From: JL08 sp039969355
GTDB lineage: Bacteria > Pseudomonadota > Alphaproteobacteria > Rhodobacterales > Rhodobacteraceae
DNA length: 64,000 bases
Direction: 5' to 3'
Assembly: GCA_039969355.1 (NCBI GenBank)
Contig: JBDVOA010000001.1
Location: 124,001-188,000 of the forward strand
Shown: positions 53,423-62,843 of the stretch, one piece after another
How the letters are laid out: every line of letters begins with the position of its first letter
Numbering within the stretch: the stretch's first letter is position 1
The notes under the pieces: generated by a model
Database searches by the model: none
Told to the model about the DNA's origin: nothing
What the model saw: the letters and a program-made list of their open reading frames with translations, nothing else
Position numbers and translations under genes: made by a program

Positions 53423-53582
53423 GATTTTTGCCTCCATATCGGATCCAAAGCTCGGAACCCAATCATGAAATAAAATAGGTTCAAACCCATTGTCTTTGAT
53501 TTTTGGCCACACCTTTATCATTTTGAGCCAATCAATTATCCCTCTCAAGGAAGAAGACACCCACTATTGAGAGCGTCCGGAC

Positions 53583-54593
53583 ATGGAAATTGACAATGAA
53601 TGGCTACGGCATTTTGCCAAAGAATTTGAAAGCCGTGTAGCGAACACCGACGTTGTGGATAATCTGCTTAAGGAAGTTGGCTTGGCGCGCAGTGATCTGG
53701 CCGCTTCAAACAAGCGCGTTGATCCGGTCAAGGAGGGCCACTTCTTTCGTGCGGCCTGTGACGAACTAAAGGACCTTTCATTTGCAGCTGAAGCAGGTTC
53801 CAAATTCGAAAATCCGACCCACATTCTTGGTTACATCACCAAATGTTCTGAGACCCTGAGAGAGGCGATAAAAAACGCGACGCGCTACGCGGTTCTGGTA
53901 GATGAAACGCTCAACCATTCTTTAAAGATGTCGGGAAATTATGCCTCAATGGAGGTCGATTATGCAGATGGGTCTTTTGCCAAGTTCCACAGGCGCATTG
54001 AATTTGCAGTCTTCGGGGCGATCTCGCGGATGCGGGCTTTGACTGGCGTCAATTTCTATCCACTTGAAATACGCTTTCAGCACCCGCTTCGAACGGCAAG
54101 TGATCGAATTCGCCAACTTGCAGGTTGCCCCGTCCATTTTGGCACTGAGAGAACCGAGATCATTCTTTCTCACTCTTGCCTTGAGTTGCCTATACTAACG
54201 TTTGACCCAAACCTTAGGAAGCACCTGACTGAATATGGCGAAAAGCTCCTTAACGAACGCCCCAATCACAACGGCGGCCTGCGAGGGAAAATCGAAGGCG
54301 TCGTGTTAAGCGGCTTGCCGGGCCGAATAGTGTCTGCAGAAGAGGTTGCATCCAGTTTGGGATTGAGCAGGCGCTCCCTCGCCCGGCGGCTCAATGAAGA
54401 GGGGCTGAGTTTCCGGGAGATCGTGGACCATATCAGATGTGATCTTGCCCAAACCTATCTCAAAGGCGGGTTCACCATAGGCGAGATCGCGTTTTATTTG
54501 GATTATGCAGGTCAGGCCGCTTTCGCTACGGCGTTCAAAAGATGGACAGGCACTACCCCCCGCGCTTTCCAGCTTCAAAACACTTCTGCTTGA
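53583..54593 (+). CDS. AraC-family transcriptional regulator
   Basis: 336 residues. An arabinose-binding-like regulatory domain of the OruR/ArgR subgroup (NPTHILGYITKCSETLREAI, GCPVHFGTERTEIILSHSCL) is followed by a C-terminal HTH_18 with IVSAEEVASSLGLSRRSLAR and FTIGEIAFYLDYAGQAAFAT, ending in the canonical FKRWTGTTPRAF. Related regulators control amino-acid or small-molecule catabolism. It is divergent from the YbjQ-like gene with 160 bases between them; no catabolic genes follow. Confidence 0.9.
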   Translation: MEIDNEWLRHFAKEFESRVANTDVVDNLLKEVGLARSDLAASNKRVDPVKEGHFFRAACDELKDLSFAAEAGSKFENPTHILGYITKCSETLREAIKNATRYAVLVDETLNHSLKMSGNYASMEVDYADGSFAKFHRRIEFAVFGAISRMRALTGVNFYPLEIRFQHPLRTASDRIRQLAGCPVHFGTERTEIILSHSCLELPILTFDPNLRKHLTEYGEKLLNERPNHNGGLRGKIEGVVLSGLPGRIVSAEEVASSLGLSRRSLARRLNEEGLSFREIVDHIRCDLAQTYLKGGFTIGEIAFYLDYAGQAAFATAFKRWTGTTPRAFQLQNTSA

Positions 54594-55060
54594 TCGCAAC
54601 GGTGATCCGAAATGTGTTCCAATTGATTGTCCTACGCGTGTTCTGAACGCGGTCGAAAAAGGTTGAGCAAACTTTACATCAAGCTGATGGAATTTTCGGG
54701 GGGCAGGCCACATCTCTTCACGCTCCAACGCCGAAGCGCAAGTCTTGCTACACCGAGGCTGCTTCGGTGACCGCCCGAACTGTTTAAGCTGTTAATATCG
54801 GCGCAAGCGCATTTGGCGCAACCCTGAGTTCTGTTTAGCCAGTAATTGAAAAAGAGAGCCTATCTCCTGAATCAAGCGAAGAATCCGATGAGGGGAAGTG
54901 AGATATCCACACAGGACAATCGCGAAATTATTTACAATCGCGACAAGATGCCCTTGCTTATACTGATACCAAGGAATATGAGACCTCAATCCGGCAACAC
55001 TCGCTATGAGGGAGTCATGGGGCGGATCACCACTAGGGCCTGTATCGATTATTCCGACAT
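54594..55060. other. Intergenic, no gene recognised
   Basis: About 470 bases before the EamA transporter without a supported frame. The GC content is visibly lower than in the operons further left. Confidence 0.5.
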
Positions 55061-55939
55061 ATGACAGTTACATTTTCTGCAGAACACGAGAGACAAATGC
55101 GCGGGCGTGGAGTGGCTTTCGTCATCATGTCCGCCATTGCGTTTAGCCTCGCAGGAATATTGACTAAGGCGATCCAGAGTGACATTTGGGTCATCGGCAG
55201 TTGGCGTGGATTTGTCGGCGGCTTATTGATCGTCGGCTATGTTTACATCCGGGGAAAACGACGATCTGAGGCGTCGCCATTTAGACTGGGGTGGCGCGGG
55301 TGGGTGTTGGCAAGTCTGATCGCAGGTGCGGGTCTTGCGTTTGTTGCCGCCTTCAAACTGACCTATGTTGCAAATGTTGCCGTCGTCGTTGCTGCAGTTC
55401 CTTTCGTGACGGCATTGATTGAGTGGGTTTTCTTGCGTCAAAAGGTCCAAAGCGCCACTTTTGTAGCAATAGTGCTAAGCGTTATTGGTGTTCTTATTAT
55501 GGTTGGCGGCAGCTTAGGCTCGATCAACCTACTAGGTGACTCGCTAGCTGTATTGATGATATTGTTGCAAGGGCTTGCCATGGTTCTGGTGCGTGTCTTC
55601 AAGGATACCCCCGTGGTTTTTGCTGTCGCAGTTGCCGGATTTCAGGTGTGCGTCATTGGCTTGATTTTCAGCGATCCATTTGATGTCAGTTATCAGGATG
55701 CGATATTGCTTACAGCATTTGGCTTGTCGTTTGCTACAGCGGCAATTCTACTGACCGAAGGTCTCAAGTTGATCAGCGCTACAGAAGCCGGGTTGCTTGG
55801 CACAGCTGAGGTTCCGATCGCGATATTTCTGGCGTGGGTAATACTGGCTGAAGTGCCGCCAAATACCAGTTTCGTTGGTGGGTCGCTGATAATGGCCGCC
55901 GTGATTTGGAACACCCTGAGGGCCCCTCAGAAAAATTGA
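55061..55939 (+). CDS. EamA/DMT-family transporter
   Basis: 292 residues, ten predicted transmembrane helices as two EamA repeats. The first has GVAFVIMSAIAFSLAGILTK and VAVVVAAVPFVTALIEWVFL, the second SATEAGLLGTAEVPIAIFLA and WVILAEVPP. This is the drug/metabolite exporter superfamily, whose substrates cannot be read from sequence. The first ATG is used; MRGRGVAF, 12 codons on, is an alternative. It stands alone. Confidence 0.88.
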   Translation: MTVTFSAEHERQMRGRGVAFVIMSAIAFSLAGILTKAIQSDIWVIGSWRGFVGGLLIVGYVYIRGKRRSEASPFRLGWRGWVLASLIAGAGLAFVAAFKLTYVANVAVVVAAVPFVTALIEWVFLRQKVQSATFVAIVLSVIGVLIMVGGSLGSINLLGDSLAVLMILLQGLAMVLVRVFKDTPVVFAVAVAGFQVCVIGLIFSDPFDVSYQDAILLTAFGLSFATAAILLTEGLKLISATEAGLLGTAEVPIAIFLAWVILAEVPPNTSFVGGSLIMAAVIWNTLRAPQKN

Positions 55940-56242
55940 TGCTTTATGGCGAATTACGATGCCAATGGATGGAAGAGCTATCCACACTAACAGTTTACCG
56001 CACTTGCTGACAAATGCGTATTCCGTAACTCGCAAAGCAATCTGCGCCTGAATCGCGGGCAAAAGGAGAGGAAGTACAGTAACATCCATCACAAGCGCGA
56101 TGCTTGCAGCGATAGATCCGAATATTGATCGATCGGATTACACAAGACGACGACACAGACCTGGAGTAAGCCAAGCTTATTTTTTGAATGTGCGACGGTA
56201 TTGCTGAAATTCGTCAATCGATTAAGAGAACCGAGTGCCGGA
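55940..56242. other. Intergenic, no gene recognised
   Basis: About 300 bases between two convergent genes. No clear hairpin with a T-run on either strand. Confidence 0.45.
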
Positions 56243-57001
56243 TCAACCCTTTGAATCAATCGATGTCAGAGACATACTAATTGACGAAACCTGACCTGTA
56301 TTTCGAAGAGGTTGCACGTCCCTCGCGGTCATATTTTTGATGTCGCTGGCATTCATGCTTACCAAATATTCTTCATTTGTAACTAATTGATCTGGCCCAA
56401 TCCACTTGCCGGGTTCACAGTGACTGTAGCCATAGCGAAGATGGGCGCCTTTGGCCGCCAGTTGTTTTGGGACGAAGGCAAAAACAAAGTCGGGGTTCCA
56501 AGCTTGATGCAGTATTTCGAAAAGCAAACGTGACAGGGAACTTGTCGCTCCTTGGCTACGTGGCCCACCTAGTCCGCGTGACGGTAGCCAGAAATCTCCG
56601 TGATAGCCAACGGAGCCTGTAACTGATTTGAGCGCTTCTGGGCCCTGAAAGAATGTCAGATCGGGATCTGGAGTCGTATCAGGTACAATATACTTATGGC
56701 GATGCATATCTAAATGCTTGCCAAGGGAAATGCCGGAAAGGTCCAGCAACCGCGCAGCCTGCGTGTGCACCAATTCGTTAGCTTCATTGAAACCGCAAAT
56801 CCAAAAGCCGTTTGTTTCATCAATAAACGAACTGCCTGCATCGAAGACCGGACACAAATCGCCGCGATCCGTGCATGAGTTCCGATAAGAACGGTAAAGG
56901 GAAAAATCATCACCCACCTCGACCCGCATACCTGCGACTTCGAGATCTCTGATGATGCCCGATACGTTCATGGCCATATCAACAAGAAATTTTACTGTCA
57001 T
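56243..57001 (-). CDS. Uncharacterised 252-residue protein
   Basis: I do not recognise this family. It has no signal peptide or membrane segment. Visible blocks: DRGDLCPVFDAGSSFIDETN, then GFWICGFNEANELVHTQAAR, a histidine-rich HLDMHRHKYIVPD, SRGLGGPRSQGATSSLSRLL, and ALKSVTGSVGYHGDFWLP just before it. The order of strands around GFWICGFNEANELVH loosely recalls an acyltransferase core, but this is weak. It lies 133 bases downstream of the LysR-HTH protein on the same strand, so the two may work together. Confidence 0.7.
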   Translation of the reverse strand: MTVKFLVDMAMNVSGIIRDLEVAGMRVEVGDDFSLYRSYRNSCTDRGDLCPVFDAGSSFIDETNGFWICGFNEANELVHTQAARLLDLSGISLGKHLDMHRHKYIVPDTTPDPDLTFFQGPEALKSVTGSVGYHGDFWLPSRGLGGPRSQGATSSLSRLLFEILHQAWNPDFVFAFVPKQLAAKGAHLRYGYSHCEPGKWIGPDQLVTNEEYLVSMNASDIKNMTARDVQPLRNTGQVSSISMSLTSIDSKG

Positions 57002-57134
57002 TTCAAACCCCCGGTCAGGCTGTCCCCGGCCTGAAGTTCACATTAGCATAATAAAAACATGGTTGAGTACAATTCTTGCGGCAATAACCGAATTTATTGT
57101 TCGTTTCGGTGTTTACATGTGACTTTATAACAAC

Positions 57135-58025
57135 TTAACGGGAAATCTCGGGTAGGTTATCCATGATCAGATCTGCGGACAACTGCGGTCTAACGGCATC
57201 TTCCACCGCCTCAATCTCGATCTTTTCTGTTAGTGCGGCAAGAACGATCAGGCCTGGGGTCCCATCGGGAAACACACCACCCAGAAGCAATCTCTGGAAA
57301 GTTACAGGTTGAAGCTCGCCCCCATCTTTTTGTAGGTGGGCAAAAATGTGATCTAGGCGAACGCCGCCTTCGTCGTAAATTCTAGAATAGGCGCCTAAAC
57401 TAAATTCATTATATTCGTCGCCAACATTGTCGTCACTTATTAGTTTGCCAATCGCGCTCCTCGACCAGGCCCAACCAAACCAGCGTGCGTATGCCGATTC
57501 CTTTCCAACATGAACAAAAACCCAACCTAACGGTCCCTTCCGAAATAGCACCATATAGGGCCAAATATCATCCATCGCCTTATGTTCAATTTGCGTCTCA
57601 GCATTTCCCCAACCAACAAAAGCCTTCTTCATGACTGGCAGACCCTCGAAAGCAATTTGAGAGACTGGGTGTTGTTGAGAGTGGTATACCCTTCCGTCGC
57701 TGTCAGTATACTGGAGTTTCTGCAGCCCACTCGAAGAGTTCATCTTCAATGACGATTGTCCCGCCCAAGTATCAAAGTGGAGGAGCAAAGATTTTGCACC
57801 ATCCAGGGATTCTTTGCCAAATGGTGTCAGCTGGTATTGCCGATCTGTAACTAAAAAAAGAGGTTCGCCCTTGATCCTCTCCAAATCGGTAAGATGCCGC
57901 CGAACAGTTTGGCGGGTCGCCCCGAGTTCCAGACATGTCCTGGAAAGGTTCAAGTTGCGACTCATGCAAACAAATGCACGCAGCATGGCAACAGTAACGC
58001 CACTGGTACTCTTGGTTTGATACAA
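57135..58025 (-). CDS. LysR-type HTH protein with unrelated C-terminal domain
   Basis: 296 residues. Residues 12 to about 75 form a LysR winged helix (MLRAFVCMSRNLNLSRTCLE, TRQTVRRHLTDLERIKGEPL, then FLVTDRQYQLTPFGKESLDG). After that there is no LysR co-inducer fold. Instead comes a region with LQYTDSDGRVYHSQQHPVSQ, WPYMVLFRKGPLGWVFVHVG and FGWAWSRSAIGKLI, which may be PAS- or sensor-like. It is likely a DNA-binding regulator with an unusual input domain. Its neighbour downstream on the same strand is the uncharacterised 252-residue protein. Confidence 0.75.
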   Translation of the reverse strand: MYQTKSTSGVTVAMLRAFVCMSRNLNLSRTCLELGATRQTVRRHLTDLERIKGEPLFLVTDRQYQLTPFGKESLDGAKSLLLHFDTWAGQSSLKMNSSSGLQKLQYTDSDGRVYHSQQHPVSQIAFEGLPVMKKAFVGWGNAETQIEHKAMDDIWPYMVLFRKGPLGWVFVHVGKESAYARWFGWAWSRSAIGKLISDDNVGDEYNEFSLGAYSRIYDEGGVRLDHIFAHLQKDGGELQPVTFQRLLLGGVFPDGTPGLIVLAALTEKIEIEAVEDAVRPQLSADLIMDNLPEISR

Positions 58026-58332
58026 AGCGACTCCTAAAGGTTGGCATCGTAATGAATTAAGAAAATCAAAAAACTCTTAGATCAGGACCATCGCAGACAA
58101 GATCGAAGAAAAGAAGGCAATACTGCAGTATTTCCAAGGAATTTACTACCATCACACCGCAATGTGACATCCGCTTGGTACCGGTGATTTCACTAAAAAA
58201 GTTGAGTTCTCAGGTCTTAACGATCTGATCTTCACGCTCTTCTGAGATCTTACCCGTCTGGTAGCAGAAACCCAATTATCGACATTTTTTAGACAATTTT
58301 TTTTGAAACCTTCTAGGGGTACAGGAGTTGCC

Positions 58333-58599
58333 ATGAATCTTACCAGTTTACTTGATCGTTCACTCATGTTTTCCAGTCCGCCACCGGGTTCAGTAAATGT
58401 CCGCATAGGGCAAACCGTCGAAGGGCCGGGGGGACGTTGGGTGCCATGCGCAACCGAGATATCTGTTGGCGTTTACTATTCGGGCCTCTTTGAGGTTGGG
58501 CCAGGTCGGAGGCAAGTGTGCGCCGCAAACCATCCCTTACCATGCGCTGATGAGGCGCTTTCGCGCGCGATTGAACTCGCTTCCTCTGCTGCAGCCTAA
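58333..58599 (+). CDS. Small uncharacterised protein, paralogue of the gene at 59268
   Basis: 88 residues from an ATG with AGGAG five bases upstream. The core GGRWVPCATEISVG, then LFEVGPGRRQVCAAN and EALSRAIELASSA, shares GG-x-WVP, FE-V/I-GP and the C-terminal helix with the 81-residue protein encoded convergently about 700 bases away. It has three cysteines and no signal peptide. The function is unknown. Confidence 0.6.
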   Translation: MNLTSLLDRSLMFSSPPPGSVNVRIGQTVEGPGGRWVPCATEISVGVYYSGLFEVGPGRRQVCAANHPLPCADEALSRAIELASSAAA

Positions 58600-58862
58600 A
58601 AAGCGATAGCTAAAGGATCGACTAGGTGAGCATCCTTTTGGGAGTTTGACACAGGCATCGGTAGGTCTCATCGCGACGTTGCAGACTTGAATGGCAATAG
58701 TTGGCATAGTGATCGCTTTGAGGTTTTTTGCCAAAATTCACGAGAGCCGAACTGATTTATTCATAGCTCGTATCCTTCTGCCGTTTCCTGCCAAGCGTTC
58801 ATCCGATGATTCAATCAGCGGCCCACCGCCGCCCGGGAAGGAAGTCTTAGCTACCTGACCTT
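58600..58862. other. Intergenic left of IS3 remnant
   Basis: No gene. The part just before 58863 continues the transposase-like frame only weakly and may be a more decayed section of the same element. Confidence 0.4.
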
Positions 58863-59126
58863 TTGCGAGAGGAGCTGTTGAACGAAGAATGGTTCGATAG
58901 TTCGGATGACGCCCGCTAGAAGCTGGCGCCATGGCGATATGATTACAACCAAGTCAGGCGACACTCATCGTTGGACAATCAAACACCCGCCGAAGCGCGA
59001 CGTGCGCCTGAGCTATTTGAGGGCTCCGCGCAGGCCGCGGTTGCCCAAACTGAAACCGAGGAATACAAAATCGAAACCTGCAAACTCTCGTTATTAATAA
59101 GGGAGCCTTGGGGGCAAGTCAGATGA
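58863..59126 (+). pseudogene. IS3-family transposase (OrfB) C-terminal remnant
   Basis: The plus strand reads LREELLNEEWFDSSDDAR, a TAG stop, KLAPWRYDYNQVRRHSSLDN, then QTPAEARRAPELFEGSAQ and TETEEYKIETCKLSLLIREP to a final stop. This is the end of the rve integrase domain of IS3-type transposases: the glutamate-bearing LREE-LN-EWF stretch, YNQVRPHSSL and TPAEAR. The catalytic aspartates upstream are missing and the internal TAG follows DDAR. The element is inactive and sits between two small paralogous genes. Confidence 0.8.
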
Positions 59127-59267
59127 ACATAGGATTTTCGTAGCGACGTCTTGCCGAAGTATGAACCGGATCACCCAAACTTGAAAAGTTTGCTGTGCGG
59201 ATCGTGGCGCGGTTTTTGAGTTCAGCACTACGGCGGGCGCTGGCTTGTTCAATAGTGCACTGGATCG

Positions 59268-59513
59268 TCAAGCGGAGGCGAGGCGCGCAATTTCGTCCGC
59301 AATAAGTTTTGCTTCGGTCAAATCAGTAAATTGCGTCTTGTGAACAACCGTACGTCCGCCGTTATTCTGAGGGGCAGCGCCACATTGGTATTGTTGCGGA
59401 CCTATCTCAAATACCTGCGGAACCCAGGAACCTCCATCGTCTTGTTTGGCTCCCCCGGCGTAAACCAAAACGGACCGCAATGGTTTGCACTCATAGTCCA
59501 TATTCAAAATCAT
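59268..59513 (-). CDS. Small uncharacterised protein, paralogue of the gene at 58333
   Basis: About 81 residues from an ATG with AAGGG eight bases upstream (a GTG three codons earlier is possible). GGSWVPQVFEIGPQQYQCGA and a helix EAKLIADEIARLASA at the C-terminus match the first paralogue at GG-x-WVP, FE-I/V-GP and the final LAS. It is transcribed towards it, with a dead IS3 transposase between. No family or function is recognised. Confidence 0.6.
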   Translation of the reverse strand: MILNMDYECKPLRSVLVYAGGAKQDDGGSWVPQVFEIGPQQYQCGAAPQNNGGRTVVHKTQFTDLTEAKLIADEIARLASA

Positions 59514-60384
59514 CGACTGCACCCTTAGTTGAAATGGCTAAAAAGCTTTGTTGCAAGCATCATGCGATCTGATCAAAAAGAGCATAGGCTGCGCAATACA
59601 CAAAGGCAGAGACGACACAATATTCTATAGCCTCAAGAACACTTTCCCAGAATTTCGGGGAGTGTCCTTTTCGAACGGCAAAAGGATCATAGCTGCCATA
59701 TTTGTCGATTTCATGCATGTTCTATACCTGTACTTCTCTTCACTACTCGACACTTTACCAACAACTTAAACACTCGTTACGCAAAAAATTATACTCGTTA
59801 CCATTACAAACTAGATTTTAGTACTCGTTACTAACTCGGACACGCCGAGAACTCGTCGATGGGACCTATTTGAGCCAAAGAACGATTCTGAACAATTCCC
59901 TATAATTTTAACTTGATGTGGCGATTTTTCATGCGGCACTGGATGATTTATCACCCATTTGTTTTGCCAGTGAAATCTTCCCGCTTTCGCAAGGTGAACT
60001 TTGGCGCGGGGCGCAGCGTACAACCGCATTTGTTGATGTAATAGAATTCAGGAGCCAAACAGACGACAAAACAAGTACCGTTCTGTAGTTCAGAACTATT
60101 TTGACAAGCGACAGCTTCTGACTACCTTATACCCCGAGATCGGCCACTCAGTTGAAATTTGACCTGTTGGTATTTTTGAAATTTCCGCTACCGGGATGCG
60201 TTTCAAGCTCGATCTGCTGCGTCGCCGCAAAGCAGCTTCGAGCCCCAAGCGGAACTTGCTTCAAAAGGTGCAATGTTCAAAGATGGCGTATTAATATGAG
60301 ACGCCTCGAAACCGATTGGGCGTACTTTCGATCATGCAAGTACTTTTAATTTGAGCGTAGTTCAACCGCTGAGCCAGGGGGCAC
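59514..60384. other. Long AT-rich intergenic region
   Basis: About 870 bases. A 73-codon plus-strand frame at 59548 lacks a ribosome site and is not called. The region holds three direct repeats ACTCGTTAC and one short inverted repeat GTTCTG-N5-CAGAAC at 60080-60096, in front of the TPR gene. Confidence 0.5.
59772..59831. repeat. Three direct repeats ACTCGTTAC at 21 and 30 bp spacing
   Basis: Exact copies begin at 59772, 59793 and 59823. Spacings of 21 and 30 bp are close to two and three helical turns, so a protein could bind all three on about the same DNA face. They lie upstream of the TPR gene in AT-rich sequence. They resemble iteron-like or multi-site regulator binding sequence; no binder is evident. 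Confidence 0.6.
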
Positions 60385-62046
60385 ATGGAATATTACAACA
60401 TCGACGTCTATGAGCGGCGCGTGACCACTTCGTCACCCAAAGCACAATTGTGGTTCAATCGGGGGCTGATCTGGACCAATGCCTATTTTCACGATGAGGC
60501 GGTGGCCTGCTATCACCGCGCGCTCGAGGCCGATCCGCGATGCGCGATGGCCTATTGGGGCGTCGCTTACGCAGCAGGCCCGAACTACAATATGCCGTGG
60601 GAGCGGCGGGATGCGAAGATGCGCAATGATACCGCGAAATCCTGCTTTTCAGCAACACGCGAGGCGCTTGCGTTAATCGATAAGGTAACGCCATTTGAAC
60701 GCGCGATGATAGAAGCATTGCCTTCTAGATTTCCTCAGCCAGAGCCAGGAGATTTCGACGTAATGCGGGGATGGAACGACGACTTCGCGAATGCAATGCG
60801 CAATGTGTACAAAGCGTTTCCGGGTGATCTCGACGTCGCGTGCATTTTTGTCGAGGCAATCATGAACCGAACTCCATGGAAAATGTGGGACCAAGCCACC
60901 GGATCTGTAGCGGCCGGAGCCGGTACAACAGAGGCGCAACGCGTACTCGAAGGAATGTTCGATCAATACGTTGATGCATGGACCCATCCAGGCCTCCTTC
61001 ATCTGTACGTGCATCTGATGGAAATGTCGCCGACTCCGGAAAAGGCACTGAAGGCAGGTGACGCCTTGCGAGAACTGGTGCCGGATGCCGGGCATTTGAT
61101 GCACATGCCTACTCACATTGATGTTCAGTGCGGATACTATCAAGATGTCTTTCGCTGGAATTGGGAGGCCACCCAGGTTGATCGCAAGGCGTTAGAGAGC
61201 ATGGGCGTTTACACGCTCTATACCGGATACCGTATCCACAACTACCATTTCGCTGTCTACGGAGCGATGTTCCTCGGCCAGTATGAGCCGGCGATGCGTG
61301 CGGCTCGGGAACTGGTGGACGTCACGCCGGAAGAATTGCTTAGGGTCGAATCGCCACCGTTTGCCACATTTTTTGAAAGTTATTTTGCCCTCTGGGTTCA
61401 CGTCATGATCCGTTTCGGAAAATGGCACGAACTTGTCGCCGAGCCGCTTCCCGACGACACAGGGTTATGGGCGAACCTGACTGCAACACTACACTATGCC
61501 AAAGGAGTAGCCCATGCCGCTCTGGGTGACGTGCAGGAAGCGGAAGCCCAGCAGACCAAATTTCTAGCTGCACGTGACGCCATGCCTGAGGATCGCCGAC
61601 TACACAACGTTTTGTGCCTAGACCAATTGACCGTCGCTAAGGCGATGCTGGAGGGGGAGATTGAGTACCGTAAAGGCAACTACGACCTTGCCTTTAAGAA
61701 TCTACGTGACGCCGTCAAACTTGAAGACGGGCTTCCTTATGATGAGCCTTGGGGGTGGATGCAACCGACACGCCATGCGCTTGGAGCACTTCTCCTTGAA
61801 CAGGGTCACGTGAAAGAAGCAGAAATGGTTTATCGAGAAGACCTTGGTCTAGGGGGCAATCTGAGCCGAGCGCAAATCCACCCGGATAATGTCTGGAGCC
61901 TGAGAGGACTCAACGATTGTTTGAGTGCGCGAGGAATAGAAGATAGCCTAGAAGCTCGCCTGATCAGACAGAAACTTGAGCTCGCCGAGGCGCGTGCAGA
62001 TGGCGAAGTCGGCGCATCCTGTTTCTGCGCACAAGCAGCCCAATAG
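60385..62046 (+). CDS. Tetratricopeptide-repeat protein with C-terminal Cys-x-Cys
   Basis: 553 residues with TPR-like helical pairs along the chain, for example WFNRGLIWTNAYFHDEAVAC, YHRALEADPRCAMAYWGVAY and LEQGHVKEAEMVYREDLGLG. A conserved-looking PDAGHLMHMPTHIDVQCGYY in the middle contains three closely spaced histidines. The C-terminus reads GASCFCAQAAQ, with a Cys-x-Cys pair. No signal peptide or membrane segment. The His cluster and CxC could bind metal, but this is not established. It stands alone behind a long AT-rich leader region. Confidence 0.8.
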   Translation: MEYYNIDVYERRVTTSSPKAQLWFNRGLIWTNAYFHDEAVACYHRALEADPRCAMAYWGVAYAAGPNYNMPWERRDAKMRNDTAKSCFSATREALALIDKVTPFERAMIEALPSRFPQPEPGDFDVMRGWNDDFANAMRNVYKAFPGDLDVACIFVEAIMNRTPWKMWDQATGSVAAGAGTTEAQRVLEGMFDQYVDAWTHPGLLHLYVHLMEMSPTPEKALKAGDALRELVPDAGHLMHMPTHIDVQCGYYQDVFRWNWEATQVDRKALESMGVYTLYTGYRIHNYHFAVYGAMFLGQYEPAMRAARELVDVTPEELLRVESPPFATFFESYFALWVHVMIRFGKWHELVAEPLPDDTGLWANLTATLHYAKGVAHAALGDVQEAEAQQTKFLAARDAMPEDRRLHNVLCLDQLTVAKAMLEGEIEYRKGNYDLAFKNLRDAVKLEDGLPYDEPWGWMQPTRHALGALLLEQGHVKEAEMVYREDLGLGGNLSRAQIHPDNVWSLRGLNDCLSARGIEDSLEARLIRQKLELAEARADGEVGASCFCAQAAQ

Positions 62047-62421
62047 AAAGTGCGAGGCCAACTCTTAGGCAATAAATCTCAAGCAATAGAGTACCGATTT
62101 CAGATTTGTCCGTGACTCGGAACAAGAGGACATGAAGCTCGCTGCGACTGAAACGAAAGGCCGCTTGTCGATTTCAAGTGTTGCTAATGGCTTCGATCGA
62201 TATTGCTGCCGCAAGTGCGAACGTAAATGCCGAAGCACTCCCCTCTTTAGATGCAAAGATAAAACGTTGGGAATTGTTCCTCCGGCTTTAGGGTCAGGTC
62301 TCGACGTTTGGCGCGGTTCTACATAGGTAAGAAATGGACCGCAAAAAGGACATTAGCCTGCCTCAGAATAGGCCAGTTGCCCTCTCATTTTTCATCAACG
62401 AAAGATTGGATAACCAAACCT
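62047..62421. other. Intergenic, no gene recognised
   Basis: No supported frame between the TPR gene and the small membrane protein; an open frame from 62308 enters the latter but its first part lacks a ribosome site. Confidence 0.45.
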
Positions 62422-62616
62422 ATGACAATTCCCACATGCCTCCTCAGAGGACTGCTAAGCTTAATTTGCTTTTTGATCGCATTTTTTGTAATGGATTACG
62501 GTTTTCTGTCAGCCTGGGCACTCTATCTGGCAATTGAAATGAGTACTATTATGTGGGTCAAAGGCTGGGCGTTGCTGACAATCAAGTCTCGTGAAGCCGA
62601 AATCCAAATCGACTGA
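62422..62616 (+). CDS. Small two-helix membrane protein
   Basis: 64 residues, almost all in two hydrophobic helices: LLRGLLSLICFLIAFFVMDY and LSAWALYLAIEMSTIMWVKG, followed by a short charged tail. The ATG at MTIPTCLLRG is chosen because the hydrophobic helix starts right after it. No clear ribosome site. No family is recognised; it could be a real small membrane protein or a chance frame. Confidence 0.4.
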   Translation: MTIPTCLLRGLLSLICFLIAFFVMDYGFLSAWALYLAIEMSTIMWVKGWALLTIKSREAEIQID

Positions 62617-62843
62617 ACCTACCAATGGAATTATTGTCCACGTGTTCCTACGTCAGGCTGGAGCTTTGACGCAGTCAATGAGCTCACGCCGACAGAATTG
62701 ACTGGCTCGCGGCGAGCAACAATCATCAGGCCTCTGTCCTCAAGCGGTTTTTGAAGCCCCTGGCCTTCGTCCGTAGAATTATTCAAAAAAGTCTAACCTA
62801 AGGACTCTCATAGGCTGTTATTGCCTTGTAAAGTCGCAGTGCA

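Noticed and set aside
54846..55064. 72-codon plus-strand frame before the EamA transporter
   Set aside because: No ribosome site or conserved-looking motif; probably a chance frame in AT-rich DNA.
55915..55940. CTGAG/CTCAG hairpin at the end of the EamA gene as a terminator
   Set aside because: It lies inside the coding sequence and is followed by A, not T, on the sense strand.
59548..59769. 73-codon plus-strand frame in the long intergenic region
   Set aside because: No ribosome site, no family features, unusual composition.
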